Of a DNA stretch of 64,000 bases, positions 55,405-62,682 are shown piece by piece (position 1 is the first letter of the stretch; every line of letters begins with the position of its first letter). The translations under genes were made by a program, and so were the position numbers. Below the pieces are notes generated by a model, which had not been told where the DNA came from, ran no database searches, and saw nothing but the letters and a program-made list of their open reading frames with translations. The stretch is from an uncultured Croceitalea sp. (GTDB lineage: Bacteria > Bacteroidota > Bacteroidia > Flavobacteriales > Flavobacteriaceae), in the NCBI GenBank assembly GCA_947503285.1, contig CANNDD010000002.1, positions 744,001-808,000 on the forward strand. The letters run 5' to 3'.

Positions 55405-55818
55405 CTAGTCGTTTAAAAGTGCTTCAGCTTTTTCGATACTCGAATTGATCTGTTCTTTTAGGGCAACGACTTTTTCTTCCTCTTCATTTAACCAGGCCTG
55501 TTTTTCAGCGGTAAGTTCTTTACCGTTTAAGATTTCATCAGAATCAAAACGGTCCCCAAATCCCATCATCCAATCCATCATTGACTTATTTGCCTTTTGC
55601 AAATCTTTCATCGCCATTTCATATTTTCTACCAGTTTCCGTAGTATCGACTTTTTCCTTTAGTTCACTGACCAACTTTGAAAGCTTTCCCATCTTTGGCA
55701 TCACCTCATCATGGATTATCATGACCTTTTCCATTTGGGTTGGTTCTGTTCCAGTATTTTTTTCTTGTTTACAAGAAATCGAAACTAGTAGGGCCAATAG
55801 GCAAATTACTGTTCTCAT
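55405..55818 (-). CDS. Small helical lipoprotein, unknown function
   Basis: A 137-residue predicted lipoprotein (lipobox VSISC near residue 16). The mature part is Lys/Glu-rich and helical, with heptad-like coiled-coil stretches (IIHDEVMPKMGKLSKLVSELKEKV, WLNEEEEKVVALKEQINSSIEKAEALL). A MMDWMMGFGDRFD segment is notable. No family is recognised with confidence. It is convergent with gldD and stands alone. Confidence 0.7.
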   Translation of the reverse strand: MRTVICLLALLVSISCKQEKNTGTEPTQMEKVMIIHDEVMPKMGKLSKLVSELKEKVDTTETGRKYEMAMKDLQKANKSMMDWMMGFGDRFDSDEILNGKELTAEKQAWLNEEEEKVVALKEQINSSIEKAEALLND

Positions 55819-55895
55819 AGAATTTGTTTATTCCTGTAAAATTAAACAAGAAAGATGAATTAAATACCCCATTTTTGTAGCTCAATTGCAAAGAT

Positions 55896-56789
55896 TTGAC
55901 CTTAAGGAATAGAAAATGGGTTTATTTGATTGTCTTGTCCTTTATCTGGGGTACCTCTTACATTTTGATAAAAAAAGGGCTGGAGGGTTTTACACCAATT
56001 CAATTGGGTGCTGCAAGAATAGTGATAGCCGGTCTTTTCTTATTCGGTATTGGTTTTAAGTCATTACGGTCCATATCGAAAGCAGCGTGGAAATGGGTGG
56101 CTTTATCAGGCTTTATCGGTAGTTTTTTCCCTATGTTCTTATTTGCTTATGCCGAAACCGAAATTGATAGTAGTATTGCTGCAATCTTAAACTCTTTGGT
56201 ACCTTTGTTTACCCTCTTTGTGGGCTTGTTCGCTTTTGGAATATCATTTACTAGAAACCAATTGTTGGGGGTTTTTGTAGGATTGTTAGGGGCCGGGGTT
56301 TTAATATTTTTTGGAAAGGATATTAACCCGAATCAAAATTATTGGTATTCAGGTTTTGTGATCGTAGCTACTATTTGTTACGCCTGTAACGCTAATATCA
56401 TAAAAAGTAAATTACAGCATGTAACACCCATGGGTATAGCAGTCGGCAATTTTGCCTTTATCTTTGTCCCCGCATTGGTGGTGCTTCCTTTTTCAGGGTT
56501 TTTCAATGTTGAGGTCACTTCGGGTAAGTATTTCTGGAGCTCTTTGGGGTATATTGTGATCCTTTGTGTTATCGGTACCTGCATCGCAAAAGTTATGTTC
56601 AACAGGCTGGTACAAATCTCATCAGCTGTTTTTTCAGTATCGGTAACCTATCTAATTCCAATAGTCGGCATATTCTGGGGTACTTTAGATGGGGAAAGGT
56701 TCACGGTGAAACAACTTTTGGCCTCACTATTAATTCTATTGGGTGTTTACTTGGTCAACAAAAAAAGACGCCCCGAAGAGGCGTCTTAA
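55896..56789 (+). CDS. EamA/DMT-family transporter
   Basis: A 297-residue inner-membrane protein with ten predicted membrane helices and the duplicated EamA domain of drug/metabolite transporters. It starts at TTG (55896). Supporting segments are WVYLIVLSFIWGTSYILIKKGLEGFTPIQLGAARIVIAG and the second-half SSAVFSVSVTYLIPIVGIFWGTLDGERF. Substrate and direction cannot be inferred. Its last 22 bp double as a hairpin terminator for the convergent M16 genes. Confidence 0.9.
   Translation: MTLRNRKWVYLIVLSFIWGTSYILIKKGLEGFTPIQLGAARIVIAGLFLFGIGFKSLRSISKAAWKWVALSGFIGSFFPMFLFAYAETEIDSSIAAILNSLVPLFTLFVGLFAFGISFTRNQLLGVFVGLLGAGVLIFFGKDINPNQNYWYSGFVIVATICYACNANIIKSKLQHVTPMGIAVGNFAFIFVPALVVLPFSGFFNVEVTSGKYFWSSLGYIVILCVIGTCIAKVMFNRLVQISSAVFSVSVTYLIPIVGIFWGTLDGERFTVKQLLASLLILLGVYLVNKKRRPEEAS
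56753..56787 (-). terminator. Terminator of the M16 operon, inside the EamA coding end
   Basis: The stem AAGACGCC/GGCGTCTT (56765-56772 with 56780-56787) is followed, on the minus strand, by a T-rich run. It lies 23 bp past the M16 stop and within the convergent EamA gene. Confidence 0.8.
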
Positions 56790-56809
56790 AATTGTTCGAC
56801 CTATTGAAT

Positions 56810-58882
56810 TTATTCAAAGTCTGAAGCGCTTACCCCTTCATTGACCTTTATTTCCTTTACAATGAAATCAAATTTTCGGGGACCGGCAGTTTGCGATATC
56901 TTAAAAGGAAAAAAGATTCCTGAGACTTCTTTATAATCGCTGAATACTGAAGTTTGCTCGATGGCTTGTCCCTGCACTTCCTGTGTGTTGACCTCTTTAA
57001 GTTTTAGGCCCGATTCAACATCATAGAAAACCGTTTTGTCATCGGTTATCTTTACCTTATATGCCTTGCTTTCGCCGACAGGCTCAATGCCTTCAAGGGA
57101 AACATCCCCCGCAATCAAATAATTAAGCTCTGGGAAGGCTGCAGATTCTTCCTTTAACGCCTTTATTTCCTCTTCTGAGAGGTCTTTGCGTTGCCCTTGC
57201 GCCAGCATATAGCCTTTATCACCATCAATGACCTGCTTTTGCACGGAGTTACCCATCATACGAACATCTTGCAAATACTGATTTTTTGATGTTTTTTTTA
57301 GTTCCAGTTCCAGTTTTACCCCTTGCGTTTCTGCCTCGGCAAGCATGGCATAAGATGCCACTGCATCTAGTTTGGCCTTTCCACCGATGGCGGCGATATA
57401 GTTTTCAATCACTGATATTGCCGTAACGCCTTCGGGAATAGCACTATTATAGTCTGGCTTGGCAGTTTTATTGACATTTTTATCGTAGTAAAGCACAGGA
57501 ATCTTTTTACCATTGAATGCTACATTTTCAAGATTTTCAATAACATCACTTCCTTTACCAGCGATAACTACCCTTGCATTGTCGGTATTGAAATACTTTT
57601 GGGCCGCTTTCTGTACATCTTCAACTGAAATGGCATTGATACGCTCTAAATAGGTTTTGTAAAAATCTTTTGGTAACCCCTCTTTTTCAATATTCAGTGC
57701 ATAATTTGCCACGGTCTCTGGTCGCTCTAGGGCCATTACAAAGCGACCAACATATTTCGCCTTGGTGTTTTTTAGCTCTTCTGCGGTTACAGGTTCGTTT
57801 TTGATTCTATCGATTTCCTTGAGAATCTCTACGACCGAACTGTCCGTGACCATATTTCTGACCTGAGCTTGGGCCGTAAAACGTACGGGTTCGTATTTGT
57901 CATCGCGAATGGAGGAATAAGATCCATAAGTATATCCTTTGTCTTCACGAAGATTTAAAAATAACCTTCCTTCACCACCGCCACCTAGAATCTGGTTGGC
58001 TACCAGTGCCGGTAAATAATCATCATCCTTCATTTTGAGGTTGATGATATTCTGAACGGTTACCTCTGATTGCACGGCGTTGGGCATATCGACAAAATTG
58101 ATTTGCGTATACTGCGCATCTTTTGGGTCAGAGTAACTGTAGGTAGGGGGTACCGCCCTTGTCCATGGGGTAAAGGCTTTTGTCACCAAGTCTTTTACCT
58201 GGTCGAACTCCACATCACCGATAACGACTAAATAAGCGTTGGCCGACACGAAATTTTTGCGATAGTATTGTTCAACATCGAACAAGGTCACATTGTTCAC
58301 TGTTTCGGCTGAGGTAATTTCACCGTAGGGATGATTTTTACCATAAGCCAATGCCAATTGTGCTTTACTGGCAATGGCGGAAACATCATTCTCTTGTGCT
58401 TTAATACCGGTGATTAGTTTAGCTTTCTCTTTTTCGAATTCCTCTTGGGTAAAATTCGGATTGATTGCGGCATCCGCCATCATCTCCAAAACCCTTGGGA
58501 AGTATTTGGACAAACTACTCGCAAAGGCATTGGTTGCACTAAAACTGATATTGGCACCAAGAAAATCGACCTCTTCATTAAAATCATCCTTGGGTATCGA
58601 TTTTGATCCGTTGCCCAACATGCTGGCCATCAAATCAGAAACACCGGCTTTTTCCCCTTGAAGTACGGGAGGGTTATCCAATTCCAACTGAATTCGTACC
58701 CGAGGTAATTTTTTGTTTTCCACCACCATCACTTTTAAACCGTTCTTGAGTTCGAAAGTGTTCGGCTCTTCAAGGTTTATTTTTGGGGCGGGCCCTGGTT
58801 TTGGTTGTTGTGATCGGTCTATCTGTGCGTAAGATACCGTAAAGAATACTGACAGTATCGAAAATAAAAATATCTTTTTCAT
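56810..58882 (-). CDS. M16 peptidase-fold subunit, catalytic motif lost, fused to a LolA-like domain
   Basis: A 690-residue exported protein (signal peptide ending SYAQ). Residues about 35-460 have the M16 double-domain fold (FELKNGLKVMVVENKKLPRVRIQLELDN, VVIGDVEFDQVKDLVTKAF, DKGYTYGSYSSIRDD). The zinc motif His-x2-Glu-His is not kept: the aligned stretch reads VSDLMASML. The C-terminal 220 residues (about 470-690) resemble lipoprotein-carrier (LolA/DUF4292-like) beta-sheet proteins. It is probably the non-catalytic partner of the active M16 peptidase encoded 1 bp upstream. Confidence 0.85.
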   Translation of the reverse strand: MKKIFLFSILSVFFTVSYAQIDRSQQPKPGPAPKINLEEPNTFELKNGLKVMVVENKKLPRVRIQLELDNPPVLQGEKAGVSDLMASMLGNGSKSIPKDDFNEEVDFLGANISFSATNAFASSLSKYFPRVLEMMADAAINPNFTQEEFEKEKAKLITGIKAQENDVSAIASKAQLALAYGKNHPYGEITSAETVNNVTLFDVEQYYRKNFVSANAYLVVIGDVEFDQVKDLVTKAFTPWTRAVPPTYSYSDPKDAQYTQINFVDMPNAVQSEVTVQNIINLKMKDDDYLPALVANQILGGGGEGRLFLNLREDKGYTYGSYSSIRDDKYEPVRFTAQAQVRNMVTDSSVVEILKEIDRIKNEPVTAEELKNTKAKYVGRFVMALERPETVANYALNIEKEGLPKDFYKTYLERINAISVEDVQKAAQKYFNTDNARVVIAGKGSDVIENLENVAFNGKKIPVLYYDKNVNKTAKPDYNSAIPEGVTAISVIENYIAAIGGKAKLDAVASYAMLAEAETQGVKLELELKKTSKNQYLQDVRMMGNSVQKQVIDGDKGYMLAQGQRKDLSEEEIKALKEESAAFPELNYLIAGDVSLEGIEPVGESKAYKVKITDDKTVFYDVESGLKLKEVNTQEVQGQAIEQTSVFSDYKEVSGIFFPFKISQTAGPRKFDFIVKEIKVNEGVSASDFE

Positions 58883-58883
58883 C

Positions 58884-60212
58884 TTAGTTGGCGTTTTGTT
58901 GTTTAGGTAGGTATTCTAGCTCAACCCTTTGGTCCGTTTTTAAGTATTTAGCGGCCACATCCCTGATTTCTTCCCTAGTGATACTCCTATAGATGTCTAT
59001 TTGGGTATTGATTAGGTTCGTGTCGTCGTAAAGTAAATAGTAGTTGGCCAAAGATCCGGCTATGCCCGCAATACTGCTATTGGAATTGACAAAGTCGTTC
59101 TCTGCCTTGTTTTGTAGTTTCTGAAAGTCTTTCTCTGAAATCAATTCTGTCTGTACCTTGACGATTTCCTCATCAATTTCCTTCATGATCGCTTCCAAGG
59201 AAGTCTCCCCAACAGGAAGTCCGCCAACAATATACGCACCATAGTCTTCTTGAGAACCATTGAATGCGAAAACCTGTAATGCCATTTTTTTGTCATCAAC
59301 CAGCTTTTTGTAAAGCTTAGAACTTTTTCCATCACTGAGATAGGTAGAGATCATATCCAACACGTAAGCATCACGCTCCGTCTGGGCCGGAGTTCTATAA
59401 CCCATCATAATCAAGGGGATTTGAATGTTCGGGTCTTCAAACTTTACCTTTACCGGACCTTGGATAGGAGCTTCATTGTACGTTTCTTGAACCACTGCAT
59501 CCCCTTTAGGGATAGGGCCGAAGTAATCTTGTATCATTTTTTTTGTCGTGGGAATATCTAGATCGCCTGCGACAACGAGAACGGCATTATTTGGCACATA
59601 GAATTTCTTGTTGAAATTTTGAAAGTCCTCTAAAGAAGCACTGGCCAAATGTTCTAAGGAGCCGATAACGGTCCAGCGATAGGGATGCTTGTCAAAGAGG
59701 TTTTTGAACATCTGTTCTTGCCATCTTCCGTAGGGTGCATTGTCAACACGAAGTCTGCGTTCTTCTTGCACGACCTCTTTTTGGGTGTCGACACCTATTT
59801 GATTGATAATAGGGTGCAATAGTCGTTCAGATTCCATCCAAAGGCCTAATTCAAGGTTGTTCGATGGGAAATTTTCGTAATAATAGGTTCTGTCGTAGTT
59901 GGTCGTGGCATTGTTGCTTCCTCCATTCGAGGATACCAGTTTGAACCATTCGCCTCGCTCAATGTTCTTGGTGCCCTCAAACAAAAGGTGCTCAAAAAAA
60001 TGTGCAAAGCCGGTCTTATTGGGATTCTCATTCTTAGATCCAACGTGATAGGAAACCGCTACGGTCACTACCGGAACATTATTGTCTTGATGTAGGATAA
60101 CATGGAGTCCGTTATCCAAATCATACTCTTCAAAGGCCACTTCTTGCCCAATGGCCAAGCCCATTAAAGCTAACATAAAACTTATGCAGCATAACATTTT
60201 TTTCATTTTCAA
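58884..60212 (-). CDS. M16 zinc metallopeptidase (catalytic subunit)
   Basis: A 442-residue insulinase-family peptidase with a signal peptide. The inverted zinc motif is intact: H71-F-F-E74-H75 in GFAHFFEHLLFEGT, with the downstream glutamate cluster VVQEERRLRVDNAPYG. An alternative start two codons in (MKKMLCC) is equally possible. It should cleave peptides in the periplasm, together with the inactive M16 subunit encoded immediately downstream on the same strand. Two-gene pairs of this kind are frequent in Bacteroidota. Confidence 0.92.
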   Translation of the reverse strand: MKMKKMLCCISFMLALMGLAIGQEVAFEEYDLDNGLHVILHQDNNVPVVTVAVSYHVGSKNENPNKTGFAHFFEHLLFEGTKNIERGEWFKLVSSNGGSNNATTNYDRTYYYENFPSNNLELGLWMESERLLHPIINQIGVDTQKEVVQEERRLRVDNAPYGRWQEQMFKNLFDKHPYRWTVIGSLEHLASASLEDFQNFNKKFYVPNNAVLVVAGDLDIPTTKKMIQDYFGPIPKGDAVVQETYNEAPIQGPVKVKFEDPNIQIPLIMMGYRTPAQTERDAYVLDMISTYLSDGKSSKLYKKLVDDKKMALQVFAFNGSQEDYGAYIVGGLPVGETSLEAIMKEIDEEIVKVQTELISEKDFQKLQNKAENDFVNSNSSIAGIAGSLANYYLLYDDTNLINTQIDIYRSITREEIRDVAAKYLKTDQRVELEYLPKQQNAN

Positions 60213-60378
60213 AAGGTTTAGAATTACTAATTATCCTGTTGTTAGTAGTGGTATTCTTAAAAGTGTTACGCGAATTTAATCTATAATTACGCATCAAGTT
60301 TGAAAATGGCACTTTCTTTAACAAGAATTAAAGTAATAAATCCTTATATTCATGGAGAACACAAAACCACCATTCTAA

Positions 60379-60825
60379 ATGAAAAGATTCACATTGCCCT
60401 TTCGTTTCGGACTTGTGACAAGTGCTTGTTTGATTGCTTATTTTTTGCTCTTGGCCTTATTGGGAAAACACACCAATGTGTTTTTTAGCCTTTTCAACGG
60501 GGTAATCACAGGTTTAGGAATCTATGAAACCTTGAAATACACCAAATTGAGGCAAGCAGCTCGCTTTAATTATACCAGTGGTTTTCAGGCAGGCATCATA
60601 ACAGGTGCTGTGGCTACGATTTTGTTCACCTTTTTCTTTGCACTTTATGCAACGGAGCTCAACCCTGATTTTTTAAGAAGACTTTCTGAGACTTGGTCAA
60701 AGGACTACAACAATTTTGAGGCCATTGTATTTTTTACCGTTGCTGTCATGGGTTTCGCCACAACAATCGTCTTGACCCTTACTTTTATGCAATTGTTCAA
60801 AACTTCGAACAATCCGAAAAAATAA
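60379..60825 (+). CDS. DUF4199-type four-helix membrane protein
   Basis: A 148-residue protein with four predicted membrane helices: about 12-30, 35-50, 68-90 and 115-140. The pattern GLGIYETLKYTKLRQAARFNYTSGFQAGIITGAVATILFTFFFALYATELNP fits DUF4199, a Bacteroidota membrane family without known function. It is transcribed toward rplU, with about 100 bp between, but rplU has its own promoter. Confidence 0.75.
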   Translation: MKRFTLPFRFGLVTSACLIAYFLLLALLGKHTNVFFSLFNGVITGLGIYETLKYTKLRQAARFNYTSGFQAGIITGAVATILFTFFFALYATELNPDFLRRLSETWSKDYNNFEAIVFFTVAVMGFATTIVLTLTFMQLFKTSNNPKK

Positions 60826-60849
60826 ATTTTTCCATATGGTAAATAATGC

Positions 60850-60879
60850 TTGTAAATTAAGGATTTAGCAGTATATTTG
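60850..60879 (+). promoter_or_regulatory. Promoter of rplU-rpmA
   Basis: TTG (60850-60852), a 19-bp spacer and TATATTTG (60872-60879) match the Bacteroidota TTG/TAnnTTTG promoter. It lies 50 bp before the rplU ATG, giving a leader of about 44 nt. Confidence 0.8.
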
Positions 60880-60929
60880 CACCCGCTATTTACAAAAATA
60901 GGGGTTCAATAAATTTAATTCAACGCATT

Positions 60930-61628
60930 ATGTACGCAATTGTAGAGATGGCAGGGCAGCAATTTAAAGTTGCAAAAGACCAGAAAGTGTACGTTCACCG
61001 TTTGCAAACAGAAGAAGGTAAAAAAGTAACTTTTGATAAGGTCTTTCTTCTGGATGATAATGGTAACGTTACCGTTGGCGCCCCAGTCATAGACGGTGCG
61101 GCCGTAGAGGCCAAAGTCGTCAAGCACCTAAGGGGTGATAAAGTAATCGTCTTTCACAAGAAGAGACGTAAGGGTTACAGAAAGAAAAATGGGCATCGAC
61201 AATCTTTGACCGAAATTGTGGTTGAAAGTATTGTTGCCAAAGGTGCCAAGAAAGCTGCCCCGGCAAAGGCCAAGAAAGAGGCAGCGCCTAAAGCTGAAAC
61301 GGCCAAGGCGGCTGCGGCCCCAAAGAAAGAAGCTGCACCTAAAAAAGAGGCAGCCCCGGTTAAAAAGGCGCCTGCAAAAGCAAAAGCGGACGATTTGAAG
61401 AAGATTGAAGGTATCGGACCTAAGATCGCTTCAACATTGGTAGCAGCGGGTATTGCGACTTTTGCCGATTTGGCAAAAGCAAAGCCGGCTAAAATTTCTG
61501 AAATCATTGCTGACGTTCGCGGTAACCACGTTACGGATACGTGGCCAGCCCAGGCCAAAATGGCTGCAGAAGGCAAGTGGGATGAGTTGAAGAAATGGCA
61601 AGACGAATTAGACGGGGGTAAAGCATAG
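60930..61628 (+). CDS. rplU: Ribosomal protein bL21 with C-terminal HhH extension
   Basis: A 232-residue protein, twice the usual bL21 length (about 103). Residues 1-103 are a normal bL21 ([45 protein letters not shown]). Residues about 105-152 are an Ala/Lys/Pro-rich linker. Residues about 153-232 hold a helix-hairpin-helix domain ([22 protein letters not shown] and a [11 protein letters not shown] helix) of the kind that often binds nucleic acid. Such extended L21 proteins are seen in other Flavobacteriia. It binds 23S rRNA in the 50S subunit and is cotranscribed with rpmA. Confidence 0.95.
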   Translation: MYAIVEMAGQQFKVAKDQKVYVHRLQTEEGKKVTFDKVFLLDDNGNVTVGAPVIDGAAVEAKVVKHLRGDKVIVFHKKRRKGYRKKNGHRQSLTEIVVESIVAKGAKKAAPAKAKKEAAPKAETAKAAAAPKKEAAPKKEAAPVKKAPAKAKADDLKKIEGIGPKIASTLVAAGIATFADLAKAKPAKISEIIADVRGNHVTDTWPAQAKMAAEGKWDELKKWQDELDGGKA

Positions 61629-61668
61629 TAAGTCAAACCCTAAAGTATAACAATAAAACCGTAGAAAA

Positions 61669-61929
61669 ATGGCACATAAAAAAGGTGTAGGTAGTTCTAA
61701 AAACGGTAGGGAATCAGAATCGAAACGCTTAGGGGTTAAGATTTTTGGTGGCCAAGCTGCAGTTGCTGGTAACATTATCGTTAGACAGCGCGGAACAAAG
61801 CATAACCCAGGTGAAAATGTATATGCCGGTAAGGATCATACATTGCATGCGAGGGTTGATGGTCTGGTAAAGTTCGAGAAAAAGGTAGGTGGAAAATCTT
61901 ATGTTTCCATTGAGCCTTTCGAGGCTTAA
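61669..61929 (+). CDS. rpmA: Ribosomal protein bL27
   Basis: An 86-residue 50S protein near the peptidyl-transferase centre. [29 protein letters not shown] and [30 protein letters not shown] are diagnostic. There is no N-terminal cleavage extension as in Firmicutes. It lies 40 bp downstream of rplU and is followed by a terminator. Confidence 0.98.
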   Translation: MAHKKGVGSSKNGRESESKRLGVKIFGGQAAVAGNIIVRQRGTKHNPGENVYAGKDHTLHARVDGLVKFEKKVGGKSYVSIEPFEA

Positions 61930-61955
61930 GAGACTGGCCTTTTATTAAAGTACAA

Positions 61956-61985
61956 AACCTTCATCGAAAGATGAGGGTTTTTTTT
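61956..61985 (+). terminator. Terminator of rplU-rpmA
   Basis: The 10-bp stem AACCTTCATC/GATGAGGGTT (61956-61965 with 61970-61979), with a GAAA loop and one wobble pair, is followed by eight T. It also abuts the convergent gene's stop. Confidence 0.9.
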
Positions 61986-62523
61986 ATTCCTTCAAAATAT
62001 CCTTTATAATCTTTAAATGATGTTTGGTGTGAATAGCAAGAAAACGCCGTGTTTGGTCCCTGTCTAAGGTATTGAAGACCGGGTGGTTGAAATAAGCCTT
62101 TTCATTAAGTGAATTTAATTGGGCAATATGTTGTTTTGCTTCTTTAAGTTGTATATAAATGCTATCGGTTAGAATCACTCTGGGCGGCCTTACATTTTGA
62201 GGTGATTGCGCCACTCCCCTTGGTATCATGCCCAAGGTGTGCACTATGACCTGTTGCAAACTGAAACTATATTCGTATTCTTCAGGATTGGAATCTTGAA
62301 CAGTTTTGCTGATTTGGTTTATGGTTTTGAGCATATGATCTAAATGCCAGGCTACATCAGCTTGAGATACTTCTATATTCAGTACATCCTTTTTTGGAAT
62401 GTAGTTTTCAATTTCTGCGAATTCATCATCCAAGAAATCCCCATTCGATTCCCGATTGTTACGCAAATACAGTGCTATGAATATTAGAACGATAACGAGT
62501 AATGCTAATCCAACTTTTTTCAT
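61984..62523 (-). CDS. DinB-like (DUF1569-type) protein with N-terminal membrane anchor
   Basis: A 179-residue protein. An N-terminal membrane segment (VGLALLVIVLIFIALYL) anchors a helical DinB-like four-helix domain: VAWHLDHMLKTINQISKTVQ, LQQVIVHTLGMIPRG and FNHPVFNTLDRDQTRRFLAIHTKHHLKIIK. Several histidines fall where DinB proteins bind metal. The fold match is moderate. The role is unknown; relatives are sometimes thiol-transferase-like. It lies downstream of a TonB receptor gene and a tiny putative gene on the same strand. Confidence 0.65.
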   Translation of the reverse strand: MKKVGLALLVIVLIFIALYLRNNRESNGDFLDDEFAEIENYIPKKDVLNIEVSQADVAWHLDHMLKTINQISKTVQDSNPEEYEYSFSLQQVIVHTLGMIPRGVAQSPQNVRPPRVILTDSIYIQLKEAKQHIAQLNSLNEKAYFNHPVFNTLDRDQTRRFLAIHTKHHLKIIKDILKE

Positions 62524-62527
62524 GCTA

Positions 62528-62647
62528 TTATGCCGTTTTCCACCCCCACCAAATCAGTTTTGGGGTCAGTTCCTTTTTTTTCATTTTAAAAACCTTCTTT
62601 GTAGGTTTTGGAGGCTTCATTTTTTCTGTAGTGTTCACTTTTTTCAT
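62528..62647 (-). CDS. Possible 39-aa basic peptide
   Basis: An open frame from ATG at 62647 to TAA at 62528, between the TonB receptor stop and the DinB-like start, fills an otherwise empty 160-bp gap. The peptide is Lys/Pro-rich and ends LTPKLIWWGWKTA. It has no recognised relatives, and no strong ribosome-binding site is seen. It could be chance. Confidence 0.3.
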   Translation of the reverse strand: MKKVNTTEKMKPPKPTKKVFKMKKKELTPKLIWWGWKTA

Positions 62648-62682
62648 GATGATCTACTTTTTGATTGATGATTATAAGACGC

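Noticed and set aside
61175-61636. Minus-strand open frame opposite the L21 tail
   Set aside because: It reflects the Ala/Lys-rich codon bias of the linker, not a gene.
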